Part shown: piece by piece, positions 1 to 7,088 of the stretch
Layout: every line of letters starts with the position of its first letter
Numbering within the stretch: the stretch's first letter is position 1
Origin: a virus
DNA: 64,000 bases
Strand: one strand, 5' to 3'
Virus record (IMG/VR): IMGVR_UViG_3300020159_000786
Coordinates: 1-64,000 of that record
Notes under the pieces: model-generated
What the model saw: only the letters and a program-made list of their open reading frames with translations
What the model was told of the DNA's origin: nothing
The model's database searches: none
Translations under genes and position numbers: made by a program

Positions 1-1008
1 CCAGTGAGTTGTTGTTTGATTTTGAGGAGCACATCTAACTTGCTCATCGGTAATCATGTTTGTCATCCACTTATCCCAAGCAAGCATCTCTGATTGCATA
101 CCAGACATAAGTCCCCAAGGATGTAATCCACCAAATGAGCCATCATTTTTTTGATAACCTTCTGGAAAAAGTGTTCCAGATGAATGCATCCATTCATGCC
201 ATTGACCAGTAATTCCTTGTCCATTAAATAATGGCTGTCCATATGTGTATGGATGATCGGTTACGTAGATACGTGTAAATGATTTTTCATTAGTTTTAAT
301 AACCTGTCTATAGTTAGCAAAATTAACTAACTTAGATCTTTTAGTGTTGGGTGGCCCCACAATCCAAATATGATTTGCAACTGAAAAATCAACTTCGGGG
401 TCAGCCGCTTTAACTGCTTCTTCAGCAAGCACTGCAAAATTGTTTGCAGCAGACATATTTTGATGATGTATTGCTCCAACATCATAAGACTCTAAAGTAT
501 TAGGCAACATGAAGTACTTGTCAGGAATAATGATTTTAAATGAGGATGGAACATCACTCATGTTTTTAATCATATCTTCCATACCTTTAAACCAGTCTTT
601 ATAATCTTTTTGTGGATTCGTTTTGGCTTTAAAGTCTGTAGTTTGAAAAGGAATAATTAATAACTTATAGTTTGGATTAACGATATCACCAACATATGCT
701 TGTGCATTCCAATCAGGGAACATTTCAAGTCGACAATTTTGTGTTGGCAATAATGCATTACGATCAGTTTGTACAGCGTTGGGTTGTTTTTTAGTTAAAT
801 TTTGTTTAACAAACCTAAAAGGATATAAACACCTATGTGCTTTTTTTGCTTCTTGTTGATAAACTTTCCAAGCATTTGGAACTTTTGGATCTTCTGCACA
901 TCTTGGAGTAACTTCATTTTGAAAATTCTGTTTATCAAAACTTACTGCATTTGCTGATATAGAAATACTAGACAAAATTAAAGATAAAACAATAATTATT
1001 TTTTTCAC
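1..1008 (-). CDS. Secreted HExxH zinc metalloprotease, 3'-truncated
   Basis: Partial gene whose C-terminus runs off the left edge. The start is GTG at 1008, one base after the upstream stop, with GGAG about 10 nt before it; an in-frame stop lies at 1024-1026. The product begins with a signal peptide (KK, then a hydrophobic stretch ending in SANA near residue 20), so it should be exported. Around residue 271 (bases 184-198) it has HEWMHSSG, which fits the HExxHxxG zinc motif, followed about 25 residues later by PWGLMSG, like the WxLMS segment after the active site of M6-type peptidases. Family knowledge says such enzymes cleave extracellular proteins. Host-envelope or surface-protein cleavage is inference. 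The family assignment is moderate; the zinc motif itself is clear. Confidence 0.7.
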   Translation of the reverse strand, partial: MKKIIIVLSLILSSISISANAVSFDKQNFQNEVTPRCAEDPKVPNAWKVYQQEAKKAHRCLYPFRFVKQNLTKKQPNAVQTDRNALLPTQNCRLEMFPDWNAQAYVGDIVNPNYKLLIIPFQTTDFKAKTNPQKDYKDWFKGMEDMIKNMSDVPSSFKIIIPDKYFMLPNTLESYDVGAIHHQNMSAANNFAVLAEEAVKAADPEVDFSVANHIWIVGPPNTKRSKLVNFANYRQVIKTNEKSFTRIYVTDHPYTYGQPLFNGQGITGQWHEWMHSSGTLFPEGYQKNDGSFGGLHPWGLMSGMQSEMLAWDKWMTNMITDEQVRCAPQNQTTTHW

Positions 1009-1009
1009 T

Positions 1010-1186
1010 TTATGACAACTCCATTAATCTAATTACATAACAACATGGGTCTCCACCCTGGTCCCACTCTTCTTGTTCTTCTTCACTCATATACTTAAAA
1101 CCACCATCATGGGTACTGCAAAATGGTTCAGTTATCCAGCCCTTATCAATGCCTTGTAGTAGCCAGATTTCAAATTCTGTATTCAT
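1010..1186 (-). CDS. Small conserved phage protein, 58 aa (GGDPC motif)
   Basis: A 58-residue ORF that fills the gap between its neighbours. It carries CSTHDGG near residue 23 and an acidic EEEQEEWDQGGDPC segment near residues 36-48. I recognise this pairing (C-x-THD, then E-rich, then GGDPC) from small hypothetical proteins of actinobacteriophages; function unknown. Three or four cysteines could bind metal. A TATACT hexamer lies exactly 6 nt before the ATG with no Shine-Dalgarno sequence, suggesting a leaderless transcript. The stop is 1 nt before the metalloprotease GTG, so the two are probably co-translated. Confidence 0.7.
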   Translation of the reverse strand: MNTEFEIWLLQGIDKGWITEPFCSTHDGGFKYMSEEEQEEWDQGGDPCCYVIRLMELS

Positions 1187-1192
1187 ATATCT

Positions 1193-1198
1193 AGTATA
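1193..1198 (-). promoter_or_regulatory. -10 hexamer TATACT, leaderless spacing
   Basis: TATACT on the minus strand, in the short gap after the Ntn-hydrolase stop, with 6 nt (AGATAT) between it and the ATG at 1186. No -35 is evident. Confidence 0.4.
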
Positions 1199-1201
1199 GA
1201 C

Positions 1202-1723
1202 CTAGATGCTTACCGTGTCAATAGGACCAGTGCAAGATGTTGAAAAATTAATAGCAGCACCAACTGCTTGAATAACTCTGTTTCTTCCATTTTTTTGTTT
1301 TTGAGTAGAGTATAAAGATCCAAGTGCAAACTCTGATGCTGAACCCATTGCTAAATAATCTAAATCATATTCTGTTAATGACATATCTACAGCACTATGT
1401 TCAAAAATTCTACCTTTAACACAAACAATCATTCCAAAGTCTGAGTCTTTAGAAACATCAACCCACCATCTATCATAAAAATCTCTTAAAGATATTAAAA
1501 ATTTTGTATACATAAACTTGTCTAGGTTACCTTCTGGAGCAGGTGGTTTAAAATTTAATCTTATTCTTTCACCATCCATGGTGCCAGCATATCCAATTAG
1601 GTATTGACCAGTTTTCCAAACCTTTGGTGCCTTTAAAGTAAGCATGCTGTTTTCATCTGATGCACCTCTGTCACCAGCCATATAAATTTTATTTTCTTGT
1701 CTAACTACTGCAATGCAGGTCAA
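1202..1723 (-). CDS. Proteasome/HslV-like Ntn-hydrolase
   Basis: 173 residues starting at TTG (1721-1723) with AAGGGG 6 nt upstream. The N-terminus MTCIAVV, then AGDRGASD at about residues 16-23, then LKAPKVW at about 30-36 and LIGYAGTMDG at 42-51, follows the HslV / proteasome beta pattern: Thr nucleophile exposed after Met removal, an Asp near 17-18, a Lys near 33 and a Gly-rich turn. It would be a self-contained threonine peptidase or a related amidohydrolase. No HslU-like ATPase is visible in the window, so it may use a host unfoldase or act alone. It is transcribed divergently from the RsmI-like gene. Fold call is fairly sure; substrate unknown. Confidence 0.7.
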   Translation of the reverse strand: MTCIAVVRQENKIYMAGDRGASDENSMLTLKAPKVWKTGQYLIGYAGTMDGERIRLNFKPPAPEGNLDKFMYTKFLISLRDFYDRWWVDVSKDSDFGMIVCVKGRIFEHSAVDMSLTEYDLDYLAMGSASEFALGSLYSTQKQKNGRNRVIQAVGAAINFSTSCTGPIDTVSI

Positions 1724-1752
1724 GTAAAACCCCTTTAATTATGGTCTTTTTA

Positions 1753-1782
1753 AGTATACCACCTATTCATTATAAAGGTCAA
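1753..1782 (-). promoter_or_regulatory. Promoter for Ntn-hydrolase gene (-35 TTGACC, -10 TATACT)
   Basis: Minus strand: -35 TTGACC (rc of 1777-1782), 18-bp spacer, extended -10 TGGTATACT (hexamer rc of 1753-1758). The predicted transcript starts near 1746, leaving a short leader with AAGGGG before the TTG at 1723. It overlaps the divergent plus-strand promoter. Confidence 0.6.
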
Positions 1783-1787
1783 TACCG

Positions 1788-1793
1788 TATAAT
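1788..1793 (+). promoter_or_regulatory. -10 TATAAT of the plus-strand RsmI-like gene
   Basis: A perfect TATAAT 7 nt upstream of the ATG at 1801. The intervening bases AAGGTAT could act either as the transcription start zone of a leaderless mRNA or as a weak Shine-Dalgarno sequence if transcription starts further upstream. No clear -35. Confidence 0.4.
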
Positions 1794-1800
1794 AAGGTAT

Positions 1801-2481
1801 ATGAGTGGAATTTTAACCCTAGGGGCTGTTCATATTGGCAATAAAATGGACATGTCTTTAAATATCATTAATAGCATTATTAGTCATGATGTGATTGCTG
1901 TAGAAAATGTTATTTTTTTTAAAAAATTACTATATGATTTAAAAATTAATACAAATGCACAAATTGAAGAAATTGGAAATGATGAAAATGAACTTACTAT
2001 TAAAAAAATAATCAAAATATTAAAAAACAATAAAAATGTATTATTATTATCTGATCAAGGCACCTCTGGCTTTTGTGATCCAGGTGGTGCTTTTGTTAAG
2101 TTTGCTATAGAAGAAAATATCAAAGTTACTACAATACCTGGACCAAATTCAGCAATTGCAGCATTAACTGTATCAGGCATAATAAATAATGGGTTTATAT
2201 ATGCTGGACATCCCAACAGTAGTGATGAAAATAAAGAATTATTAAATAAATTTATAAATATTAGACTACCTATACTATTTTTATGTAATCCAGAAAATGC
2301 AGGAATAATTTTAACAGATGCTTTAGAAATTTTTGATGAAAATACTTATTGTGTTGCTTGTGTTGAATTAACTACAAAATTTGAAAATGTAATTAGGTGT
2401 AGTTTAAAAGAAATGCTTAAAAAATATTATAATAACGAACTCTTTGGAGAATCCGTTATTATAATAGATAGAACTACTTAG
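1801..2481 (+). CDS. rsmI-like: RsmI-like tetrapyrrole-methylase-fold SAM methyltransferase
   Basis: One of only two plus-strand genes. From ATG 1801 it gives 226 residues; an in-frame ATG at 1741 would overlap the promoter and is rejected. It matches the RsmI (16S rRNA C1402 2'-O-ribose methyltransferase) layout: LTLGAVHIGN at the N-terminus (family: ..VATPIGN), VENVIFFKKLL (family: AEDTRxTxKLL), LLSDQGTSGFCDPGG (family: VSDAGTPxISDPG), IPGPNSAIAAL, and ELTTKFENVI...FGESVIII near the C-terminus (family: RELTKxxE...GE). It is shorter than cellular RsmI and lacks the usual C-terminal tail. If active it would methylate the decoding centre or another RNA using SAM. It converges on the holin gene with an 8-nt overlap. 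Confidence 0.75.
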   Translation: MSGILTLGAVHIGNKMDMSLNIINSIISHDVIAVENVIFFKKLLYDLKINTNAQIEEIGNDENELTIKKIIKILKNNKNVLLLSDQGTSGFCDPGGAFVKFAIEENIKVTTIPGPNSAIAALTVSGIINNGFIYAGHPNSSDENKELLNKFINIRLPILFLCNPENAGIILTDALEIFDENTYCVACVELTTKFENVIRCSLKEMLKKYYNNELFGESVIIIDRTT

Positions 2482-2758
2482 ACTTTTTGTCTACTGAGTT
2501 AAATGCACTATTGATTTCTTCGATACTCAATCTTCCGTCATCAATGAATCCTCTTGCTAGTTTTTCAACTACTGTAGCAACTCCTAGAGTTCCTGCAAGG
2601 ATTATTGCACTCACGGTATCGATACCAATAATTGCACCAGCACCAATAACTCCAAGACCGTTGGCTGCAAATACAGCGATTATTCTAAGTAGAATATTTT
2701 TAATACCGCTTATTGCTCCCATTGCCTTTTCGTCATCTAATTTTGTTTCCTTTGCCAT
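2474..2758 (-). CDS. Putative holin, two transmembrane segments
   Basis: 94 residues. A short charged N-terminus is followed by two hydrophobic, Ala/Gly/Ile-rich stretches (about residues 21-45 and 48-63), then LARGFIDDGRLSIEEINSAF, a soluble tail of a type I recall in actinophage holins (LDDGxLTxxEIxxAF). Holins open the inner membrane at lysis. It follows a cationic amphipathic membrane protein and a lipoprotein with nearly contiguous spacing, consistent with a lysis cassette. The endolysin candidate is at 62668-63243, far away in this linear view. Holin is an inference from size, topology and context. Confidence 0.6.
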   Translation of the reverse strand: MAKETKLDDEKAMGAISGIKNILLRIIAVFAANGLGVIGAGAIIGIDTVSAIILAGTLGVATVVEKLARGFIDDGRLSIEEINSAFNSVDKKSK

Positions 2759-2759
2759 G

Positions 2760-3242
2760 TTATTCCTCCCCTCTAACTCTTATTGTCACTAACCAGACAA
2801 CAAGAACTACGATGATTGCATAACCAACAGTGGTTTTTGCGGATCCTTCAAGCACTAGCCATGCTGCGAACATACCTAGTAATGTCCACAATTGATTTAA
2901 TGTTTCTACAAATGCTTCTACTAGCCATGCCCATACAAACTTAACTGCCTTCCATGCTTTTTGAAATACCCATACAACTAATTTCCAGGTGCTAACAAAC
3001 ACCCATTTAATTGCACTATATATACTTGTAATAATCCAGGTAATAAATTCAGTACCTTCTTTGATTATCGCTACTATTGCTTTATATATACCTTTTATAA
3101 TCTTCCAAACAAGATTAAGAACATAACTAACTACCGCCCAAACCTTGATTAGAACAAACTTAACTAGGTTTATGGGTAACATAACTACAAACTTAACTGC
3201 TTTGAAGATAAATTTAAAAGGTTTTAATATTGCTTTTATCAT
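2760..3242 (-). CDS. Cationic amphipathic membrane protein (W/K-rich)
   Basis: 160 residues with a striking pattern: the first ~115 are successive amphipathic segments with Lys every 3-4 residues among Phe, Val, Ile and Trp (for example KPFKFIFKAVKF, VWKIIKGIYKAIVAIIK, WKLVVWVFQKAWKAVKFVW), followed by a true membrane span near the C-terminus (about residues 138-154) and a basic end. I do not recognise a family. The composition resembles membrane-active peptides strung together. Position between holin and lipoprotein, with a 4-nt overlap with the latter, suggests a role in lysis or membrane remodelling; a pinholin, antiholin or spanin-like part are alternatives. Reality as a gene is well supported by spacing. 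Confidence 0.55.
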   Translation of the reverse strand: MIKAILKPFKFIFKAVKFVVMLPINLVKFVLIKVWAVVSYVLNLVWKIIKGIYKAIVAIIKEGTEFITWIITSIYSAIKWVFVSTWKLVVWVFQKAWKAVKFVWAWLVEAFVETLNQLWTLLGMFAAWLVLEGSAKTTVGYAIIVVLVVWLVTIRVRGEE

Positions 3243-4747
3243 TTTATCCTCCTTGTATTTCTACGATTCTTAAGTTTAGGCTTACGCTTTACCTTAAGTT
3301 TTTTCCTTTTACCGTCGTCGCTTCCGCCTCCGCCAGCATCTCCTCCACCACTACCTCCACCAGATCCTGATGGACCAGATGTTCCTCCAGTTGGAGAACT
3401 TGGGGCTTGTGGTATTGCTGCCATTGCTGCACCTATTGCTTGAGTAGCAATAACGGATGCAACAACTACATCTTGTGAGTCTTCTCTTTCTTCCTCTGTC
3501 ATGTCAGCACCCAATTGACCAAGTGCTTCTGTAACTTGACCTGGGTCTGAAAATAACTCTCCTATTAATGCTTCAGGATCTGCTAACTGTTGAAATATGA
3601 TTGCAACACCCGCTTCTAAGTTAACACCTTCACGGTATTCAATTACTTGATCTTGATTTAACTGCTCCAAGAATTCTAAGACTTGCTCATCGTCTAACTG
3701 CTCTATCAAATCTGCTACAGGCATTGCCTCATCTACCTGATAATTTTCTTGTAGTAAATCTGCAACATCACCTAACTGTTCATCTGAAATTGGTTCATCA
3801 TTAACAAATAGTTCCTCAATTGCATTGTCAACTTGTTCTTCAACTGGTATAATTTCAAGTAAAGGAGTTGGTTCAGGTGAAGGTTCGATTACAGGTTCTG
3901 GTTGTAACTCTTCTATCACTATTGGTTCTAGTTCCTCTATCACTACTGGCTCTGGTTCGATTATTGGCTGAGGGTTTGGGTCTGGTTGAACTGGATCAGG
4001 AATTGGACTTGGAATTGGATCAGGACTAGGTGTTTCCGTAGGTGTAGGGGTAGGGCTAGGAGTTTCAGTAGGTGTTGGTGTAGGTTCTGGTGTTTGAGTT
4101 TCAGTAGGTGTTGGTGTAGGGGTTGGTGTTGGTGCTGCACCTCCAGTTGATTCATAGATATATCTTGTATATTGAGTACCCCAGTTTAATCCAGTCACAC
4201 TTCCTACTCTCCATCCGTTACAGATCCGTCCATCTCCACAATGACCAGTATGCCAAGATAGTCTAAGAGACCCATTGTCTAAGTTGCCATTCCATGCAGC
4301 GTAAACATCTGCAGAACTTTGTGAAATAGTTGAATTGGGAGCAAACCCCATAGAACCCATACCTGTATTAAAATACCAATATGATCCATTTTCTAATATA
4401 GTTTGATTAGACATGTTTGGTTGAATGGTAAATACCATTTCTCTTTTACCAGCAGCAAGAAGCATTAAGTTTGAATTGTCAGTTAACCCACCAGCATACA
4501 TAATATAGTCTTGATCACAAGCAGTTGTTATGTTTGATAATAAGTCGTTACCGTCGTATGTTCCAGACCAGCATAGGGCCCATCCACTAGACTCAACTAC
4601 AGACTTATCAACATTTTGCTGTGGTCCAGATGGGTAGTAAGTAGGAGGATTGGCAATAGATTTAACTATTGGGACGCAAGCAAGTAATAGTATACAAGAT
4701 ACTATAAAGACAAAGATTGCTCTGCGAAGAGTCCTAAAGGTATTAAT
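3239..4747 (-). CDS. Lipoprotein-like surface protein with TP-repeat stalk; non-canonical start
   Basis: The first in-frame ATG is at 4501, but the frame is open back to 4747 and the extra 82 codons encode RR, a hydrophobic run and LLLAC, a lipobox with Cys near residue 24. No ATG, GTG or TTG exists in frame there, so an AUU start at 4747 (GGGGGT 9 nt upstream, promoter at 4779-4787) is the best reading; a mutated or misassembled ATG is the alternative. After the lipobox comes a module of about 140 residues with SGWALCWSG, SYWYFNTGMGSMGFAP, RLSWHTG, GWRVG and YTRYIYES, resembling an uncharacterised secreted module I recall. Then follow a Thr-Pro-Thr-Glu repeat stalk, a long acidic region, a Gly/Ser linker and a very basic C-terminus. 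Function unknown. Confidence 0.55.
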   Translation of the reverse strand: MNTFRTLRRAIFVFIVSCILLLACVPIVKSIANPPTYYPSGPQQNVDKSVVESSGWALCWSGTYDGNDLLSNITTACDQDYIMYAGGLTDNSNLMLLAAGKREMVFTIQPNMSNQTILENGSYWYFNTGMGSMGFAPNSTISQSSADVYAAWNGNLDNGSLRLSWHTGHCGDGRICNGWRVGSVTGLNWGTQYTRYIYESTGGAAPTPTPTPTPTETQTPEPTPTPTETPSPTPTPTETPSPDPIPSPIPDPVQPDPNPQPIIEPEPVVIEELEPIVIEELQPEPVIEPSPEPTPLLEIIPVEEQVDNAIEELFVNDEPISDEQLGDVADLLQENYQVDEAMPVADLIEQLDDEQVLEFLEQLNQDQVIEYREGVNLEAGVAIIFQQLADPEALIGELFSDPGQVTEALGQLGADMTEEEREDSQDVVVASVIATQAIGAAMAAIPQAPSSPTGGTSGPSGSGGGSGGGDAGGGGSDDGKRKKLKVKRKPKLKNRRNTRRIK

Positions 4748-4778
4748 TTAATAACTACCCCCAATGTGAGATAGTACT

Positions 4779-4787
4779 ATTATAACA
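4779..4787 (-). promoter_or_regulatory. Extended -10 TGTTATAAT
   Basis: Minus-strand TGTTATAAT in the gap downstream of terL, predicted to start transcription near 4772, just ahead of GGGGGT and the AUU-started lipoprotein ORF. It supports a translation start close to 4747 rather than at 4501. Confidence 0.5.
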
Positions 4788-4792
4788 TTTTA

Positions 4793-6562
4793 TTAGATTA
4801 GTTTAAACTGGTCCAAATAATCTTTGGCCTCTGCCAGTGATTCAGGCCTTATAACATTGTCATTGTTTACAAAAATTTGTTTTGGTCTATCGGCAAAAGT
4901 GTGTACCTCTACCTCTAAATCTATATTTTTAGGAGTATTTGCAATTGAGCCAAATATTGCACCGCAAACAGCATCTGCTAAATCTTTAGATTTTTTACGA
5001 GGATGATCAACCTTATCGTTTTTCATAATTTTTAATTCTGTCAATTCTTCAAATAATAAATCTATAGATGGTAAAACAACTCTTTCTTCATAAACTAACA
5101 TTGCCATATCTTCATAATGTTTTTTAGAAACAGAAACTGTATCGGTTTTTATTCCTACTGCTTTTAATTCATTTTGAATATCAAATGACTGCCATCTATC
5201 AAAAGTTACTAAGCCTATATTAAAACCAGTTCTTCTTAAATTTTGAATCCATTGCTTTACTTCTGATAAGTTTACTGGACCTTCAGTTCTTGGCTCCCAC
5301 CAAACCACTGCATCTACAATGACAATAGGGGAGACTTGTTCATAATCTTTAATCACTTGAACATTAACCCATTTTTCTACGTGAGCAATTGCTACAGCAC
5401 ACTTATCGTGCTTTTGTGCAAGATCAGCATGAACATAATATGTTTTATTTGGATCAGGCTTAAAGGCTTCATCAAATCTTTTAAAGTTATCTATAGGGTT
5501 TCTACCAGTCATGCAGGCTCTAACCTTTTCTACTTGCTTAAAAAATGCATCAGATGAATAGGTGGGAACGCATGCAAAACGCATCATCGCATCACCAAGA
5601 TCTGTATAGAAGGCTAGTTTAAAATCATCAATTTTTCTGGTTGGATTAACTTCCCACGTTGGTCTTTTTAATGCAAAAACTCCAGGATATTTATATGAAA
5701 CAATTTCATCTTCTTCCCATGAAATATCAAAAGTATTTCCCATTTCATCTTCTGGTAATGCTGGATTTAAAACAAACTTATGATTTTTTTCAATAACATC
5801 TTTTTCTAAAATAACATCGTCATATCTTTGAGATATAAAGTCTCCAACATATCTTGGAAATGATAGCAAAACAACCTTTCCTAAATCTGGAAAACGAGAG
5901 TCTACTGATCCACGAAATGCTTTATAGATATTTTCTGCAGTCTTACCCTGCTCATTTCCTGTTCCAACCTCAGAAGCAAAACCAGAAATCTCATCAAGTA
6001 CGGCAAGTAAAAGATTCAGCCCTTCATGTGACTCTCTTTCTGAATGCCCAGAATAAACTGTAATAGATTTATTAAACTCTATGCTATCTGCTTTCGCATA
6101 AAATTTTCCTACAAACCATGGTGACTTTTCAATTTTAGTTTTAAATCCTTTAAAGAAAACATTTTTTGCCTGCTGTGCGTTAATAGCAACGTTAATTAAA
6201 TCTATAGCGTCTCCAGATGGTTTACCAAAATATTTAGCAGGATCTTTTAAACAAAGTAGTTTATATACAATATAACAACAGGCAACAGTAGAAGTAAAAT
6301 CTTTACCGCTACCTTTTCCTAACTGAAGAATAATTTCATTTTTAGTATATTTATTATAATATTCCGTACCTTCTTTTTCACCCAACAGATCTATCAATTC
6401 TTCTTTTTTATAAATCTGACTCATGGCTTCAACTATGTCATATTGAATTTTTGAAAGTCCAGGCTGTCCTAAATAATCTTCATGCTCTATAAAGGTTTTA
6501 GCATCTACTGGAATTTCTTCAAATGGATTATCTTTTAGTACTTCTAAAAAATCATCAAACAT
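4793..6562 (-). CDS. terL: Terminase large subunit
   Basis: The packaging motor ATPase/nuclease. The N-terminal ATPase half has Walker A LGKGSGKD and Walker B LLLAVLDEIS; the C-terminal RNase H-like nuclease half shows YVHADLAQKHD, GLVTFDRWQS and LADAVCGAIFG with conserved Asp residues. The product is 589 residues from ATG 6562, which overlaps the terminase small subunit stop (ATGTTTGA), typical of translational coupling. A longer TTG reading from 6598 is possible but would overlap terS by 44 nt. Unlike the usual terS-terL-portal order, the portal is about 38 kb away. Confidence 0.93.
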   Translation of the reverse strand: MFDDFLEVLKDNPFEEIPVDAKTFIEHEDYLGQPGLSKIQYDIVEAMSQIYKKEELIDLLGEKEGTEYYNKYTKNEIILQLGKGSGKDFTSTVACCYIVYKLLCLKDPAKYFGKPSGDAIDLINVAINAQQAKNVFFKGFKTKIEKSPWFVGKFYAKADSIEFNKSITVYSGHSERESHEGLNLLLAVLDEISGFASEVGTGNEQGKTAENIYKAFRGSVDSRFPDLGKVVLLSFPRYVGDFISQRYDDVILEKDVIEKNHKFVLNPALPEDEMGNTFDISWEEDEIVSYKYPGVFALKRPTWEVNPTRKIDDFKLAFYTDLGDAMMRFACVPTYSSDAFFKQVEKVRACMTGRNPIDNFKRFDEAFKPDPNKTYYVHADLAQKHDKCAVAIAHVEKWVNVQVIKDYEQVSPIVIVDAVVWWEPRTEGPVNLSEVKQWIQNLRRTGFNIGLVTFDRWQSFDIQNELKAVGIKTDTVSVSKKHYEDMAMLVYEERVVLPSIDLLFEELTELKIMKNDKVDHPRKKSKDLADAVCGAIFGSIANTPKNIDLEVEVHTFADRPKQIFVNNDNVIRPESLAEAKDYLDQFKLI

Positions 6563-7088
6563 CGTGGACAACTGTAACCACTTCACTTTCTTTGGCAATA
6601 CTTGAAAGTCTTCTCATAATTTCATCACGTACTTGTGGATATTCGGAAGCAATATCTTTTAGTATATTCATAAGCACTTCTTGTTTTCTTTCTATTTGCA
6701 CCATTTCTTCCGCTAGTTCTTTGTTTTCTAAAAGACCTGCCTTCTGCAGCATATCAATTCTTCTAGATTCAATATCTAAAACTAATTTAATTCCTTGACT
6801 CTTAGCATTTAAATTTGCTGTAGTAGTGGCATCTTCAATAACTTCATATGCTTTTGTTATTAATTTACTGTAGTGAGTGTCTGCAGCAACCAATGCTTCT
6901 TTTGCTCTAGCACGAATAGCGTCATTTGCCGAAGCCATCACCTTCCACTCATTTATAAGACTTACAACTTGTTGTCTGGGTATTGCAAGTTCTTTAGATA
7001 TTCTTGTTGGATCATTTCCCTTTAAATACTCTTCAACAACCTTATTTACTCTATCTAGATGTTGGACTAATTCTTGTTCAGTTGACAT
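6555..7088 (-). CDS. terS: Terminase small subunit
   Basis: 177 residues from ATG 7088 (AAGGGA upstream; the longer frame to 7172 lies inside the next gene and is rejected). The N-terminal half has a helix-turn-helix, DPTRISKELAIPRQQVVSLINEW, at about residues 27-49; the rest is a charged coiled-coil that would oligomerise. Small terminase subunits recognise phage DNA and pass it to TerL; here the stop overlaps the terL start. The assignment rests on HTH, size and position rather than a signature motif. Confidence 0.75.
   Translation of the reverse strand: MSTEQELVQHLDRVNKVVEEYLKGNDPTRISKELAIPRQQVVSLINEWKVMASANDAIRARAKEALVAADTHYSKLITKAYEVIEDATTTANLNAKSQGIKLVLDIESRRIDMLQKAGLLENKELAEEMVQIERKQEVLMNILKDIASEYPQVRDEIMRRLSSIAKESEVVTVVHDV

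Noticed and set aside
2487-2792. 101-aa plus-strand ORF over the holin gene
   Set aside because: Antisense shadow of the holin; hydrophobic composition mirrors the opposite strand and no start signal is present.
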